A stretch of DNA of 64,000 bases from Rheinheimera sp. EpRS3 (GTDB taxonomy: Bacteria > Pseudomonadota > Gammaproteobacteria > Enterobacterales > Alteromonadaceae): positions 744,001-808,000 of the forward strand of contig NZ_LNQS01000001.1 of assembly GCF_001513785.1 (NCBI RefSeq), written 5' to 3'. The notes beneath the pieces are model-generated. The model was not told where the DNA came from and did not search any database. It saw nothing but the letters and a program-made list of their open reading frames with translations. The position numbers and the translations under genes were made by a program. Below, in pieces: positions 26,727 through 34,202 of the stretch (the stretch's first letter is position 1; each line of letters opens with the position of its first letter).

Positions 26727-27965
26727 ATGCAAGAATCCAGCGTACTTATCACTAACGATGCAGTGGTACTTGGTTTAATGGCCACCATTTTGGGTGCCGT
26801 GTTTTATACCAGCCATAGCGATAACCGCTTCTTTAAAGCCTTCTATAAATATGTGCCGGCACTGTTATTGTGTTATTTCATCCCTTCGCTGTTTAACAGC
26901 TTTGGCGTGATTGACGGCGAAGGCTCATCACTCTATAAAATGGCGTCACGCTACTTGCTGCCTGCCAGTCTGGTGCTGTTAACTCTTAGTGTTGATTTTA
27001 AAGCCATTCTTGGCCTTGGCCCTAAAGCGCTAATCATGTTTTTAACCGGTACTTTAGGCATTGTTATTGGCGGGCCCATCGCACTGATGAGTGTCGGCTA
27101 CTTTTTTCCGCAGGAACTGGGTGGTGATGTCTGGCGCGGCATGACAACCATTGCCGGTAGCTGGATTGGCGGTGGCGCGAATCAGGCGGCAATGAAAGAG
27201 GTGTTTAATGTTGATGGCAATATTTTTTCCGTCATGATCACCGTGGATGTGCTGGTCGCCAATGTCTGGATGGCAGTGTTACTGTTTATTGCCAGCCGGG
27301 CCGAGTTTTTTGATCGCAAAAACGGTGCTGATACCCGTGGCATTATGAACCTGCGGCAGAAAATTGAGCAATATCAGGCGCAAAATGCCCGTATTCCTAA
27401 TTTAAACGATATTATGCTGATTGTTGCAGTAGCGTTTGGCGTAACCGGGTTGTCTCATGCTCTGGCCGATATTATCGCACCCTGGATTGAGCGTGTAGCG
27501 CCGCAGCTGGCTATGTACAGCTTAACCAGCACCTTCTTCTGGCTGGTGGTTATTGCCACTACTGTAGGGCTTTATTTGTCTACTACCCGGGTACGTAAAC
27601 TGGAGGCGGTAGGCGCATCCAAAGTGGGCTCGGCGTTTTTATATATCCTGGTAGCCACCATAGGTATGCATATGGATGTTACGGCTATTTTTAGTAATAA
27701 GCTGATGTTTTTAGTCGGTATAATCTGGATGTTGGTGCACGCGGTATTGTTGTTGGTTGTAGCCCGGCTGATAAAAGCACCGATGTTTTATATGGCGGTG
27801 GGTAGCCAGGCAAATGTCGGTGGGGCCGCTTCGGCACCTGTGGTCGCTGCAGCGTTTCATCCATCCTTAGCGCCGGTTGGTGTATTACTGGCAGTGCTGG
27901 GGTATGGCCTTGGTACTTATGGTGCTTATATTTGCGGCCTGATTATGCAACAGGTGGCGCCGTAA
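26727..27965 (+). CDS. DUF819-family membrane protein
   Basis: A 412-residue polytopic inner-membrane protein with about eleven helices, of the DUF819 (YjcL-like) family. Typical stretches are LLPASLVLLTLSVDFKAI, the Gly-rich GSWIGGGANQAAMKE and, near the end, VGGAASAPVVAAAFHPSLAPVGVLL. The glycine-rich repeats and inverted two-fold look resemble gluconate/keto-acid type transporters, but no substrate is established. It is divergent from a secreted peptidase, which suggests (inference only) handling of peptide-derived products. Confidence 0.85.
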   Translation: MQESSVLITNDAVVLGLMATILGAVFYTSHSDNRFFKAFYKYVPALLLCYFIPSLFNSFGVIDGEGSSLYKMASRYLLPASLVLLTLSVDFKAILGLGPKALIMFLTGTLGIVIGGPIALMSVGYFFPQELGGDVWRGMTTIAGSWIGGGANQAAMKEVFNVDGNIFSVMITVDVLVANVWMAVLLFIASRAEFFDRKNGADTRGIMNLRQKIEQYQAQNARIPNLNDIMLIVAVAFGVTGLSHALADIIAPWIERVAPQLAMYSLTSTFFWLVVIATTVGLYLSTTRVRKLEAVGASKVGSAFLYILVATIGMHMDVTAIFSNKLMFLVGIIWMLVHAVLLLVVARLIKAPMFYMAVGSQANVGGAASAPVVAAAFHPSLAPVGVLLAVLGYGLGTYGAYICGLIMQQVAP

Positions 27966-28023
27966 TATAAAACAGCCGTAACAAAAAATAGCCGTGCAGT
28001 AATCAGAAAAGGGAGTTTTACCT

Positions 28024-29109
28024 GTGAGTAACCAAGTTAAAATCGAGCCTGGTCATTGGGTGTTGATTATCTTCTTATTACTGGCGCTGTATGCCAGTTA
28101 TCTGCTAATAGCGCCCTTTATTGGTCCGGTAGTATTGGCATTCGTACTGTCGTTACTATGTTTTCCTGTGCATCAGAAAATTGTGCGTAAATTTCCTGAT
28201 AAACCTAACCTGGCATCGACCATAACCTGTTCTTTGCTGGTGGTAGTGATTCTGGTACCGGCTACTGTTGTGTTAATGGCGATAGTTCAGCAAAGTATTA
28301 CGTTTGCTAAACAAAGTTACCAATGGGTTGAAGATGGCAAAGCTGAAGCACTGTTGCAACAGCCGTTTATTAAGAATGGCATTGAAAGAATAAACGAATT
28401 TCTACCCGTTGGTGATTTCAGTATCAGAGACATTATTGATAGATTAACCGAGTTTGCCTCAGGCTTTAGTACAGAACTGCTTGATTTAAGTACTAAAGTG
28501 GTTGGTAACGTAACCGGAATAATTGTCAGTTTTTTCCTGATGTTATTTGTGCTGTTCTTTTTGCTGCGCGACCATAAAAAAATTATCGAAAGCCTGTTCT
28601 GGATATTACCGCTAGCCCGCTCACAGGAAGAGAAATTACTCACTGAAGCCAACACTGTTGCGCGCTCTGCAGTAATGGGAACCTTTTTGACTGCCTTAGC
28701 TCAGGGGGCCGCAGGCGGTATTGGTATGGCAATTGTCGGTATGCCGGGCTTGTTCTGGGGAACAATGATGGTGTTTGCGTCATTAATCCCGTTGGTTGGC
28801 GCGGCGTTAATCTGGGTTCCTGCCAGTTTATATTTATTACTCACGGGTGACTGGCCCTGGGCATTATTTTTAACCTTGTGGGGCGCGATACTGGTTGGCT
28901 CTATTGATAACTTTTTACGGCCGATTCTGATGCAGGGTACGTCTAATATGAGCACACTAGTGCTTTTCCTATCACTTATTGGTGGTTTGCAGTTATTTGG
29001 CGTTATTGGCTTGATCTACGGCCCGATTATATTTGCGCTAACCCATGTATTGATTAAGCTTTACACCATTGAGTTTAGAGACTTTCTGGAAAAACAGGAT
29101 AAAAGCTAA
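28024..29109 (+). CDS. AI-2E/PerM-family transporter
   Basis: A 361-residue inner-membrane protein of the UPF0118/AI-2E family. It has two N-terminal helices, a long soluble segment (about residues 75-150), then five or six helices including FFLMLFVLFFLLRDHKK and the family hallmark DNFLRPILMQG. Members range from autoinducer-2 exporters to Na+/H+ antiporters, so the transported species is not determined. The start is a GTG at 28024 with GGGAG about eight bases upstream. It lies 58 bases after the DUF819 gene and may share its transcript. Confidence 0.85.
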   Translation: MSNQVKIEPGHWVLIIFLLLALYASYLLIAPFIGPVVLAFVLSLLCFPVHQKIVRKFPDKPNLASTITCSLLVVVILVPATVVLMAIVQQSITFAKQSYQWVEDGKAEALLQQPFIKNGIERINEFLPVGDFSIRDIIDRLTEFASGFSTELLDLSTKVVGNVTGIIVSFFLMLFVLFFLLRDHKKIIESLFWILPLARSQEEKLLTEANTVARSAVMGTFLTALAQGAAGGIGMAIVGMPGLFWGTMMVFASLIPLVGAALIWVPASLYLLLTGDWPWALFLTLWGAILVGSIDNFLRPILMQGTSNMSTLVLFLSLIGGLQLFGVIGLIYGPIIFALTHVLIKLYTIEFRDFLEKQDKS

Positions 29110-29143
29110 GCAGGGCTAAAGCCTGCTTATAGCGCTTACTCAA

Positions 29144-29602
29144 CTAATGCCGGTAGATAATTTTTACCGGCTGGTTGCCTAAAAATACCTCTATGGCTGC
29201 CTGAGTGGCCCCATCAACTACACCGACACTGTTATCCATAATGATGGCAAAACGGCCAAAGCCTTGCTCAAAAGCATACTGCAGCTGATTTAAATTACAT
29301 AGTTTGCCACAGCACGGCAATGCCAGCTGCCGCATAGCAAAGCTGTTGTGCTCAGCATTGTAGTCTGCCTCCATCAGGCTATGCCATTGTTCCACGCTAA
29401 GCTCTGTCTGGCAGGCCGGACAGTGAATATGCTCAAAATTGCCACCGCAGTCGTAATAACGTACTTCGTCCGTGCAGGTAACGTCTATATGTTCCGCCGC
29501 CGGAAACAGCCCGGCAATAAATGCCTTAGTGGCAGCAATAATGTCCGCGTTTGGCTGCAGTTGCGGGTCCTGCAGCAGAATAATAATTTCATGTTCGCTC
29601 AT
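29144..29602 (-). CDS. Hypothetical protein with zinc-ribbon-like cysteines
   Basis: I do not recognise the family with certainty. The 152-residue protein is cytosolic, with a Cys-x2-Cys (HCPACQ) near residue 65 and a second cluster PCCGKLC near 100, spaced like a zinc ribbon. The C-terminus (FGRFAIIMDNSVGVVDGATQ) is hydrophobic and folds separately. Two adjacent ATGs exist. AGGAG is only two bases before the first (29605) and five before the second (29602), so I take the second. It follows the Sel1/TPR gene by 14 bases on the same strand. Confidence 0.65.
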   Translation of the reverse strand: MSEHEIIILLQDPQLQPNADIIAATKAFIAGLFPAAEHIDVTCTDEVRYYDCGGNFEHIHCPACQTELSVEQWHSLMEADYNAEHNSFAMRQLALPCCGKLCNLNQLQYAFEQGFGRFAIIMDNSVGVVDGATQAAIEVFLGNQPVKIIYRH

Positions 29603-29619
29603 CATCGCTCCTGCAGCTT

Positions 29620-31032
29620 TTAATTGGCCGGTAATGGCGTGCCTACAGGCAACAGCGATAGCTGCAGCATATTGCCTTGCCGGCTTAGTGCCAGTGGCAG
29701 GGTATAGTTAGGAAAGCGCAAGCCAAATACTGCACCTTGTTGTAACAAGCTTTGCAGTTGCTCTGTTATTGCGGTGGTAAAGCGGGCGCAGCCTTGCGCG
29801 TCAACTCTGCCTTCGAGCGGTAAAGCGACTCTGTCTGCCAGCGTCAGATAGGCTGCCATACGCCAGTGCGAATTGACTCCCAGGTTGTATGCTGCACCAT
29901 GCTGTTGGCCAAGATCTAAGCCACAGGCCTGCAGGACTAATTGTGTGTCGCCTGAAGTGGGCAAGTCTATTTTTTGCTGGCGTTGTTGCGCCAAAAACTT
30001 GCCCCATGCCAGCCGGCGAATGGCGGCGTCCAACGAAATGGGGGTATATTTTTCTTGCTGTTTTAGCGCATCAAAACGGGCAATACCCTGCTCCAGCACT
30101 ACTATGTCGTCTTCGTACTCAAGCTGATCTTTAAGCAGCCGGTAAGCCGGAACTTTGGCTTGCTCCATCCCGGCTAAGGCCGCTTTTTCATAATACGCCA
30201 GTGCCTGTGCTTTATCGGCTTGCCCGCCCAGGCCTTTGTCTGCCATGGTGGCCAGATGATAGTTTGCCACAGCAATATTGCGCTGTGCACCTTGTAAAAA
30301 GGCCGCTTTAGCGCCGCTGTAGTCTTTCTCGTTCAGTAGCAGGGCGCCATAGTTTGTCCAGGCTGTGCCCTGATCCGCAGCCATACCACGCTCCAGCCAG
30401 TGCACTGCTTGCTGGCGCAACTGCGCCATGTCGAACTGCTCTCTTTCGCTGCCGTAGCTTTGCATAGCAATTAAATAGGCGCGCAAGTATTCGCGTGATG
30501 CTTTATCCAGATATAAACTGTCTTCGTCCAGTTCATAGGCTTGGCCAAAGTAACTGCCAGCCCGCTGCGCGGCTTCTATTGTGGGTGCCAGATTAAATAT
30601 TGACGTTGGATCTGCCGGGCTGTGTGCCAGCCCCAGGTTGTATAAAGTGGGTAATGTAAGGCCACCTGCTAAAGCTTCTTCAAACAACTTTATTGCCTCA
30701 GCTTTTTTACGGTTGCCCAGTGCCATATTGCCAAGGTTATGGCTGGCGCGGGCAGAGCCTAATGCTCTGGCTTGCCGGTAATATTGACTGGCAGTGCCGG
30801 GGTTTGCTGTAACGCCGCGGCCGAGATCATAAGCTTTACCGAGTAAAAATAATGCATCAGCATTGTTTTCGCTGGCCTGCTGCTGTGCTTGTTGCAAGAA
30901 GGCGTCATATTGCTGTTGTTCAAACAGCTGCTCCAGCGCGGATATCTCCGCTTTTGCCGCGCCGCTCAGGAGCAGCGCCAGCAATATAGTAACAACAGAA
31001 AGTGTTTTAGCAGAGGCAGAGAGTAACTTCAT
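29620..31032 (-). CDS. Secreted Sel1/TPR-repeat protein
   Basis: A 470-residue protein with a signal peptide (to about AAKA-E) and tandem helical repeats of the Sel1-like/TPR kind across residues 30-290. Examples are ADALFLLGKAYDLGRGVTANPG, ASQYYRQARALGSARASHNLG and LATMADKGLGGQADKAQALAYYEKAA. The last 130 residues are a separate, probably beta-rich domain. Such periplasmic Sel1 proteins act as scaffolds, and no partner is visible. The ATG at 31032 is preceded by AAGGA, whereas the longer frame start has no signal peptide and is not used. It sits between the metallophosphoesterase and zinc-ribbon-like genes. Confidence 0.8.
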   Translation of the reverse strand: MKLLSASAKTLSVVTILLALLLSGAAKAEISALEQLFEQQQYDAFLQQAQQQASENNADALFLLGKAYDLGRGVTANPGTASQYYRQARALGSARASHNLGNMALGNRKKAEAIKLFEEALAGGLTLPTLYNLGLAHSPADPTSIFNLAPTIEAAQRAGSYFGQAYELDEDSLYLDKASREYLRAYLIAMQSYGSEREQFDMAQLRQQAVHWLERGMAADQGTAWTNYGALLLNEKDYSGAKAAFLQGAQRNIAVANYHLATMADKGLGGQADKAQALAYYEKAALAGMEQAKVPAYRLLKDQLEYEDDIVVLEQGIARFDALKQQEKYTPISLDAAIRRLAWGKFLAQQRQQKIDLPTSGDTQLVLQACGLDLGQQHGAAYNLGVNSHWRMAAYLTLADRVALPLEGRVDAQGCARFTTAITEQLQSLLQQGAVFGLRFPNYTLPLALSRQGNMLQLSLLPVGTPLPAN

Positions 31033-31139
31033 AACATCCTTGGATATAAGCAGGGCGCACGCAAACGGCAGCTTTAATAAAGCTGCGTAACATAGCTGCA
31101 AACTATGTTACAAGCAAGCCTTGCTTCAGGTATGGACAG

Positions 31140-32048
31140 TTATGGCTGGCGGCTGATGTTAAAACTATAACTATGTTGTGCCAGCGGGGTAGCGTTGCCG
31201 GTTTGGTAGGTATCTACCTGCATTACACCGTTGTTGTTGAGGCTAAATACGCGAAACATGGCAGTGTGTTGTGTTTCATCCGGAATTTTAGTGCGTTCCA
31301 GTGCCGGGATATGCAGGTAATGCACTTTGCCAAGTTGTTTTGAATGCTCAACGCGGTTCATATCCATATGTAAATCGCCGGAGATCACGGCGGCCAGGTT
31401 GGGCTGAGCAATCACGTCGGCAAACCCCGGGTGCTTAATGCCTTTATCGGCGTTTTCCGGATATACACCGGTTTGCGCACCGTGCACGATTAATAACACC
31501 GGCTTTGGCTGCAACTGTTTTAGCTGGTTTAGCATCCAGGCTATGCCGCTGTCATTAAAATCGCGGCCATGATCGGGCGAGGCGAATACCAGCGCCACAG
31601 TGTCAAATTCCAGTACGTAGCTCGGTGAATCCAGCGTAATCTTGCCGGCATTCCAGCTGTTAGCGTACTGCATAAAGCGCTCAACAGTACTGCCATGTTC
31701 TTCATTGCCCATAATCGGGTAAAACGGCAGCGTTAGCTGTTGCAGTACCGGCGTGGCATTGTCGTATTGCACTAAGGTGCCTTTGTGAGCAATATCGCCG
31801 ACACCAACAACGAAATCCAGTTTAGTTTGCGTTGCCAGCCGGTTTACGTCGGCTACCGCTGCCGCCAGATGCGGAAATTGCGGCTCAGGTTTGGGTTCGG
31901 CATCACCCAGCACAGCAAAGCGCAGCACTACATTTTCTGTTGTTGCGGCGGCGGCAGGTGTCTGGCCGGTTTTCGTTGTATCGGCCGGTGAGCAGGCGAT
32001 GAGCAAAGTGCTTAGCAGCGCCAGGCTGACAGTAGTAAACAGTTTCAT
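31140..32048 (-). CDS. Metallophosphoesterase lipoprotein
   Basis: A 302-residue calcineurin-like phosphoesterase with a lipoprotein signal (LLIAC, Cys19). The metal motifs are variant but recognisable in order: AVLGDAE, VGVGDIAHKG, MGNEEHG, LIVHGAQ and SGDLHMD. It should act at the periplasmic face of a membrane on a phosphate ester. It starts 27 bases after the AraC gene, which is itself fused by overlap to the GGDEF-like gene behind a Pho box, so a role in phosphate release during starvation is a reasonable inference. An approximately 105-base gap separates it from the Sel1 gene. Confidence 0.85.
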   Translation of the reverse strand: MKLFTTVSLALLSTLLIACSPADTTKTGQTPAAAATTENVVLRFAVLGDAEPKPEPQFPHLAAAVADVNRLATQTKLDFVVGVGDIAHKGTLVQYDNATPVLQQLTLPFYPIMGNEEHGSTVERFMQYANSWNAGKITLDSPSYVLEFDTVALVFASPDHGRDFNDSGIAWMLNQLKQLQPKPVLLIVHGAQTGVYPENADKGIKHPGFADVIAQPNLAAVISGDLHMDMNRVEHSKQLGKVHYLHIPALERTKIPDETQHTAMFRVFSLNNNGVMQVDTYQTGNATPLAQHSYSFNISRQP

Positions 32049-32075
32049 TAAAAATCCCTGGTAGTGAAGTTGAGG

Positions 32076-33104
32076 TTAGTTGAAATTAAACATGCCTTTA
32101 AAGCTGCTGGGGATTAACCCGGTCCAGCGTTTAAAGGCACGGCGAAAGTTATGCTCGTCGGAGTAACCCAGCTTTTGCGCCAGTTGGCGGTTAGAATAAT
32201 GGCCCTGTTGTAACAGTTGTCGGGCCGCATCGCGGCGTACCTCGTCAAGCAGGCTGGCAAAGTTGGTGTTATGTTGGCTAAGCTGGCGCTTTAAGCTGCT
32301 ACTGCTTAACCCCAGCGCGGAGGCAACCTGATCCTGATTCAGCAGTTGCGGCAGGGCCTTGCGTTGCAGCCGGCAAATGCTCTCCGGCAAAGCCCGCTGC
32401 TTGTTCAGCACGCGGTTAAGCTGGCGACAGGTGCGGCGGGTAGCGCTGAATTTTTGCGCGTCAGCATCAGTAAAGCATTGTTGCCACAAAGCAAGCGGAA
32501 TACTGATGCTGTCAGCGCTTTGATTAAAGCTGACATCTACACCCCAATGCAGCTGGTGCTGTAACTGATGTGATGCCGCCTGCTGCAACTGCAGGCTGAT
32601 GCCACAAACGCTACCAAGCTGTTGTTTTATTAACCCCAGCAGCAGCGAAAAAACGACGGTCTGCATAAACCCCTGCTGATTAGCTAAACCCAGCGCCGGT
32701 TTAAACTCGATCAAGATGCAATGCTGTTGTTGGTAAAGCCGCACATAAAAACAAGGAAACAGCTGATGGCGGAAGTAGTACAGCTGGGCCATTGCCTGGC
32801 GCAGGTTTTGCGCATATTGCAGGCTTTGACACAGCGAAATATAACGGCTGTTCAGTAAAGCGCCGCCCAGCAAATAGGGCAGCTCAGGGCTGTTTAGCTG
32901 TTGCTGGCAATTTTGCAGCAGTTTCAGCCAGTCGTTATGGTGCAACCTGCCATGCGGTTTGTGTAAATCCTGTTCAAAAATGCCGGTGCCACTTAGCAGC
33001 TTATGCAACAGGGCGCCACGCCGCTGTGCCAGCGAGAGCAGCTCAGTGCTGCCATGTTGCAACAGCAGGATTTTATCCTGATAGCCGAAGTGGCGCATAC
33101 TCAT
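32076..33104 (-). CDS. AraC-family transcriptional regulator
   Basis: A 342-residue regulator with a ligand-binding-type N-terminal domain like that of OruR/ArgR-type AraC proteins (about residues 20-205) and a C-terminal double helix-turn-helix (about 255-340). The second HTH reads YSNRQLAQKLGYSDEHNFRRAFKRW in outline and ends in GLIPSSFK. Its ATG shares one base with the TGA of the upstream GGDEF-like gene (TGATG), so the two are translated together. The likely target is the phytase/TonB receptor operon transcribed the other way, but no binding site was identified. Confidence 0.88.
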   Translation of the reverse strand: MSMRHFGYQDKILLLQHGSTELLSLAQRRGALLHKLLSGTGIFEQDLHKPHGRLHHNDWLKLLQNCQQQLNSPELPYLLGGALLNSRYISLCQSLQYAQNLRQAMAQLYYFRHQLFPCFYVRLYQQQHCILIEFKPALGLANQQGFMQTVVFSLLLGLIKQQLGSVCGISLQLQQAASHQLQHQLHWGVDVSFNQSADSISIPLALWQQCFTDADAQKFSATRRTCRQLNRVLNKQRALPESICRLQRKALPQLLNQDQVASALGLSSSSLKRQLSQHNTNFASLLDEVRRDAARQLLQQGHYSNRQLAQKLGYSDEHNFRRAFKRWTGLIPSSFKGMFNFN

Positions 33105-34000
33105 CAGATTGGCTGCAACTTAAGTGCGGTGGTTTTCTTCGCCAGTGCCATAGCCTGGTCAGCAGCGTGTAAAGCACTTTTCGCACTGTCTTGCTGAACG
33201 GCCATTTCTACCAATGTCAGTTGCGGCCCGGTGTTTGCAACCGACAGTTGTGATAGCTGCTGGCGTAAATGCTGTGCCATAATTTGTGCCTGTGGCAGAG
33301 CGGTGTTGGGCAATAGCGCAATAAAACGGTCACCGGCGTAGCGGCACACCACATCACTGTATCGCAGCTGACTGCTAAGCAACTCACTTAGCTGGCTAAG
33401 GTAAGCATCACCGGCGGCCATGCCATGGCGGCGGTTAACAGCGGCAAAATTATCAATATCCAGCACCAGTAAACTTAAGGTTTTATGCTGGCTTTGGTGT
33501 AGCTCTATTTCGCGTTGCAATACCGCTTGCAGATACTCAATGCCGTACAGCTGGGTCAGCGGATCAATAAGCTGGTGGTCGCGTAAAAACAGCTCGCGGC
33601 CACGCAACTGGCGGTTAATAGCCCGTTGTTCACGGTGCCAGCCTATCAGGCCATAGGTTAATACCAGCATGCCAACCGGCGCCGGTAACGATTCCAGCCA
33701 GCTCATCAGCCGGATATGATCCGGGTAGCGGATAAATTCGTCCAGCAGGTCAAGAAAGTATGAATACACCAACAGCAGGCTGCCATAGTACAACCATTCA
33801 GTTACCCTTCCGGTTGGCCGGCTGCTGATAATCAGCCCCAGCCAGCCACAGGCCACCAATAAGGTAGTGCCCTCACCCAGAATGTCCAGAGCGTCAAATT
33901 CATTATTTTGTTTGGCATCGCCGGTATCAATAGCCAGCAGCAGGCCGCTTAACAGCAATAGCAGGCTGAACAGTATTTTATAGCGGTGTTGTCGCCACAT
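33104..34000 (-). CDS. Membrane protein with degenerate GGDEF domain
   Basis: A 298-residue protein with four or so membrane helices in the first 125 residues and a GGDEF-fold domain from about 140 (DPLTQLYGIEYL, then LSLLVLDIDNFAAVNRRHG). The signature loop is AGDRF instead of GGDEF. The first Gly and the catalytic Glu are both changed, so cyclase activity is unlikely. The C-terminal part of the domain is also short. It could bind nucleotide or act as a membrane signalling partner of the AraC protein, whose start overlaps its stop. It is the first gene behind the Pho box. Confidence 0.82.
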   Translation of the reverse strand: MWRQHRYKILFSLLLLLSGLLLAIDTGDAKQNNEFDALDILGEGTTLLVACGWLGLIISSRPTGRVTEWLYYGSLLLVYSYFLDLLDEFIRYPDHIRLMSWLESLPAPVGMLVLTYGLIGWHREQRAINRQLRGRELFLRDHQLIDPLTQLYGIEYLQAVLQREIELHQSQHKTLSLLVLDIDNFAAVNRRHGMAAGDAYLSQLSELLSSQLRYSDVVCRYAGDRFIALLPNTALPQAQIMAQHLRQQLSQLSVANTGPQLTLVEMAVQQDSAKSALHAADQAMALAKKTTALKLQPI

Positions 34001-34028
34001 AGTCAGGTTATCCGCACAAATAAACTCA

Positions 34029-34063
34029 ATTTTCCGCGCCCTGTATGACAGCCGGATGACAAG
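34029..34063 (-). promoter_or_regulatory. Pho box and -10 element, leftward
   Basis: On the minus strand two 11-base repeats, TTGTCATCCGG and CTGTCATACAG (34062-34041), match the PhoB consensus of tandem CTGTCAT-type repeats. Ten bases after the second heptamer is GAAAAT (34034-34029), a 4/6 match to TATAAT at the spacing PhoB-activated promoters use, and there is no good -35. This places the GGDEF-like/AraC/metallophosphoesterase genes under phosphate control. Confidence 0.72.
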
Positions 34064-34202
34064 CTTTGCTGCTTACGGCATTGCATTGCACCGTTAAGAC
34101 CCGGGTCATATCGGCTCAGCGCGTACTGTTAACAAACGGCGTTTTGTCACACAGACCCGGCAAACTTTAGCGCAATTATTAGCCGTGATCTGAGAGTAAC
34201 CG

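Noticed and set aside
34126..34149. CTGTTA and TTGTCA as a Pho box for the TonB receptor
   Set aside because: They are 18 bp apart rather than 11 or 22, and the first is a poor match.
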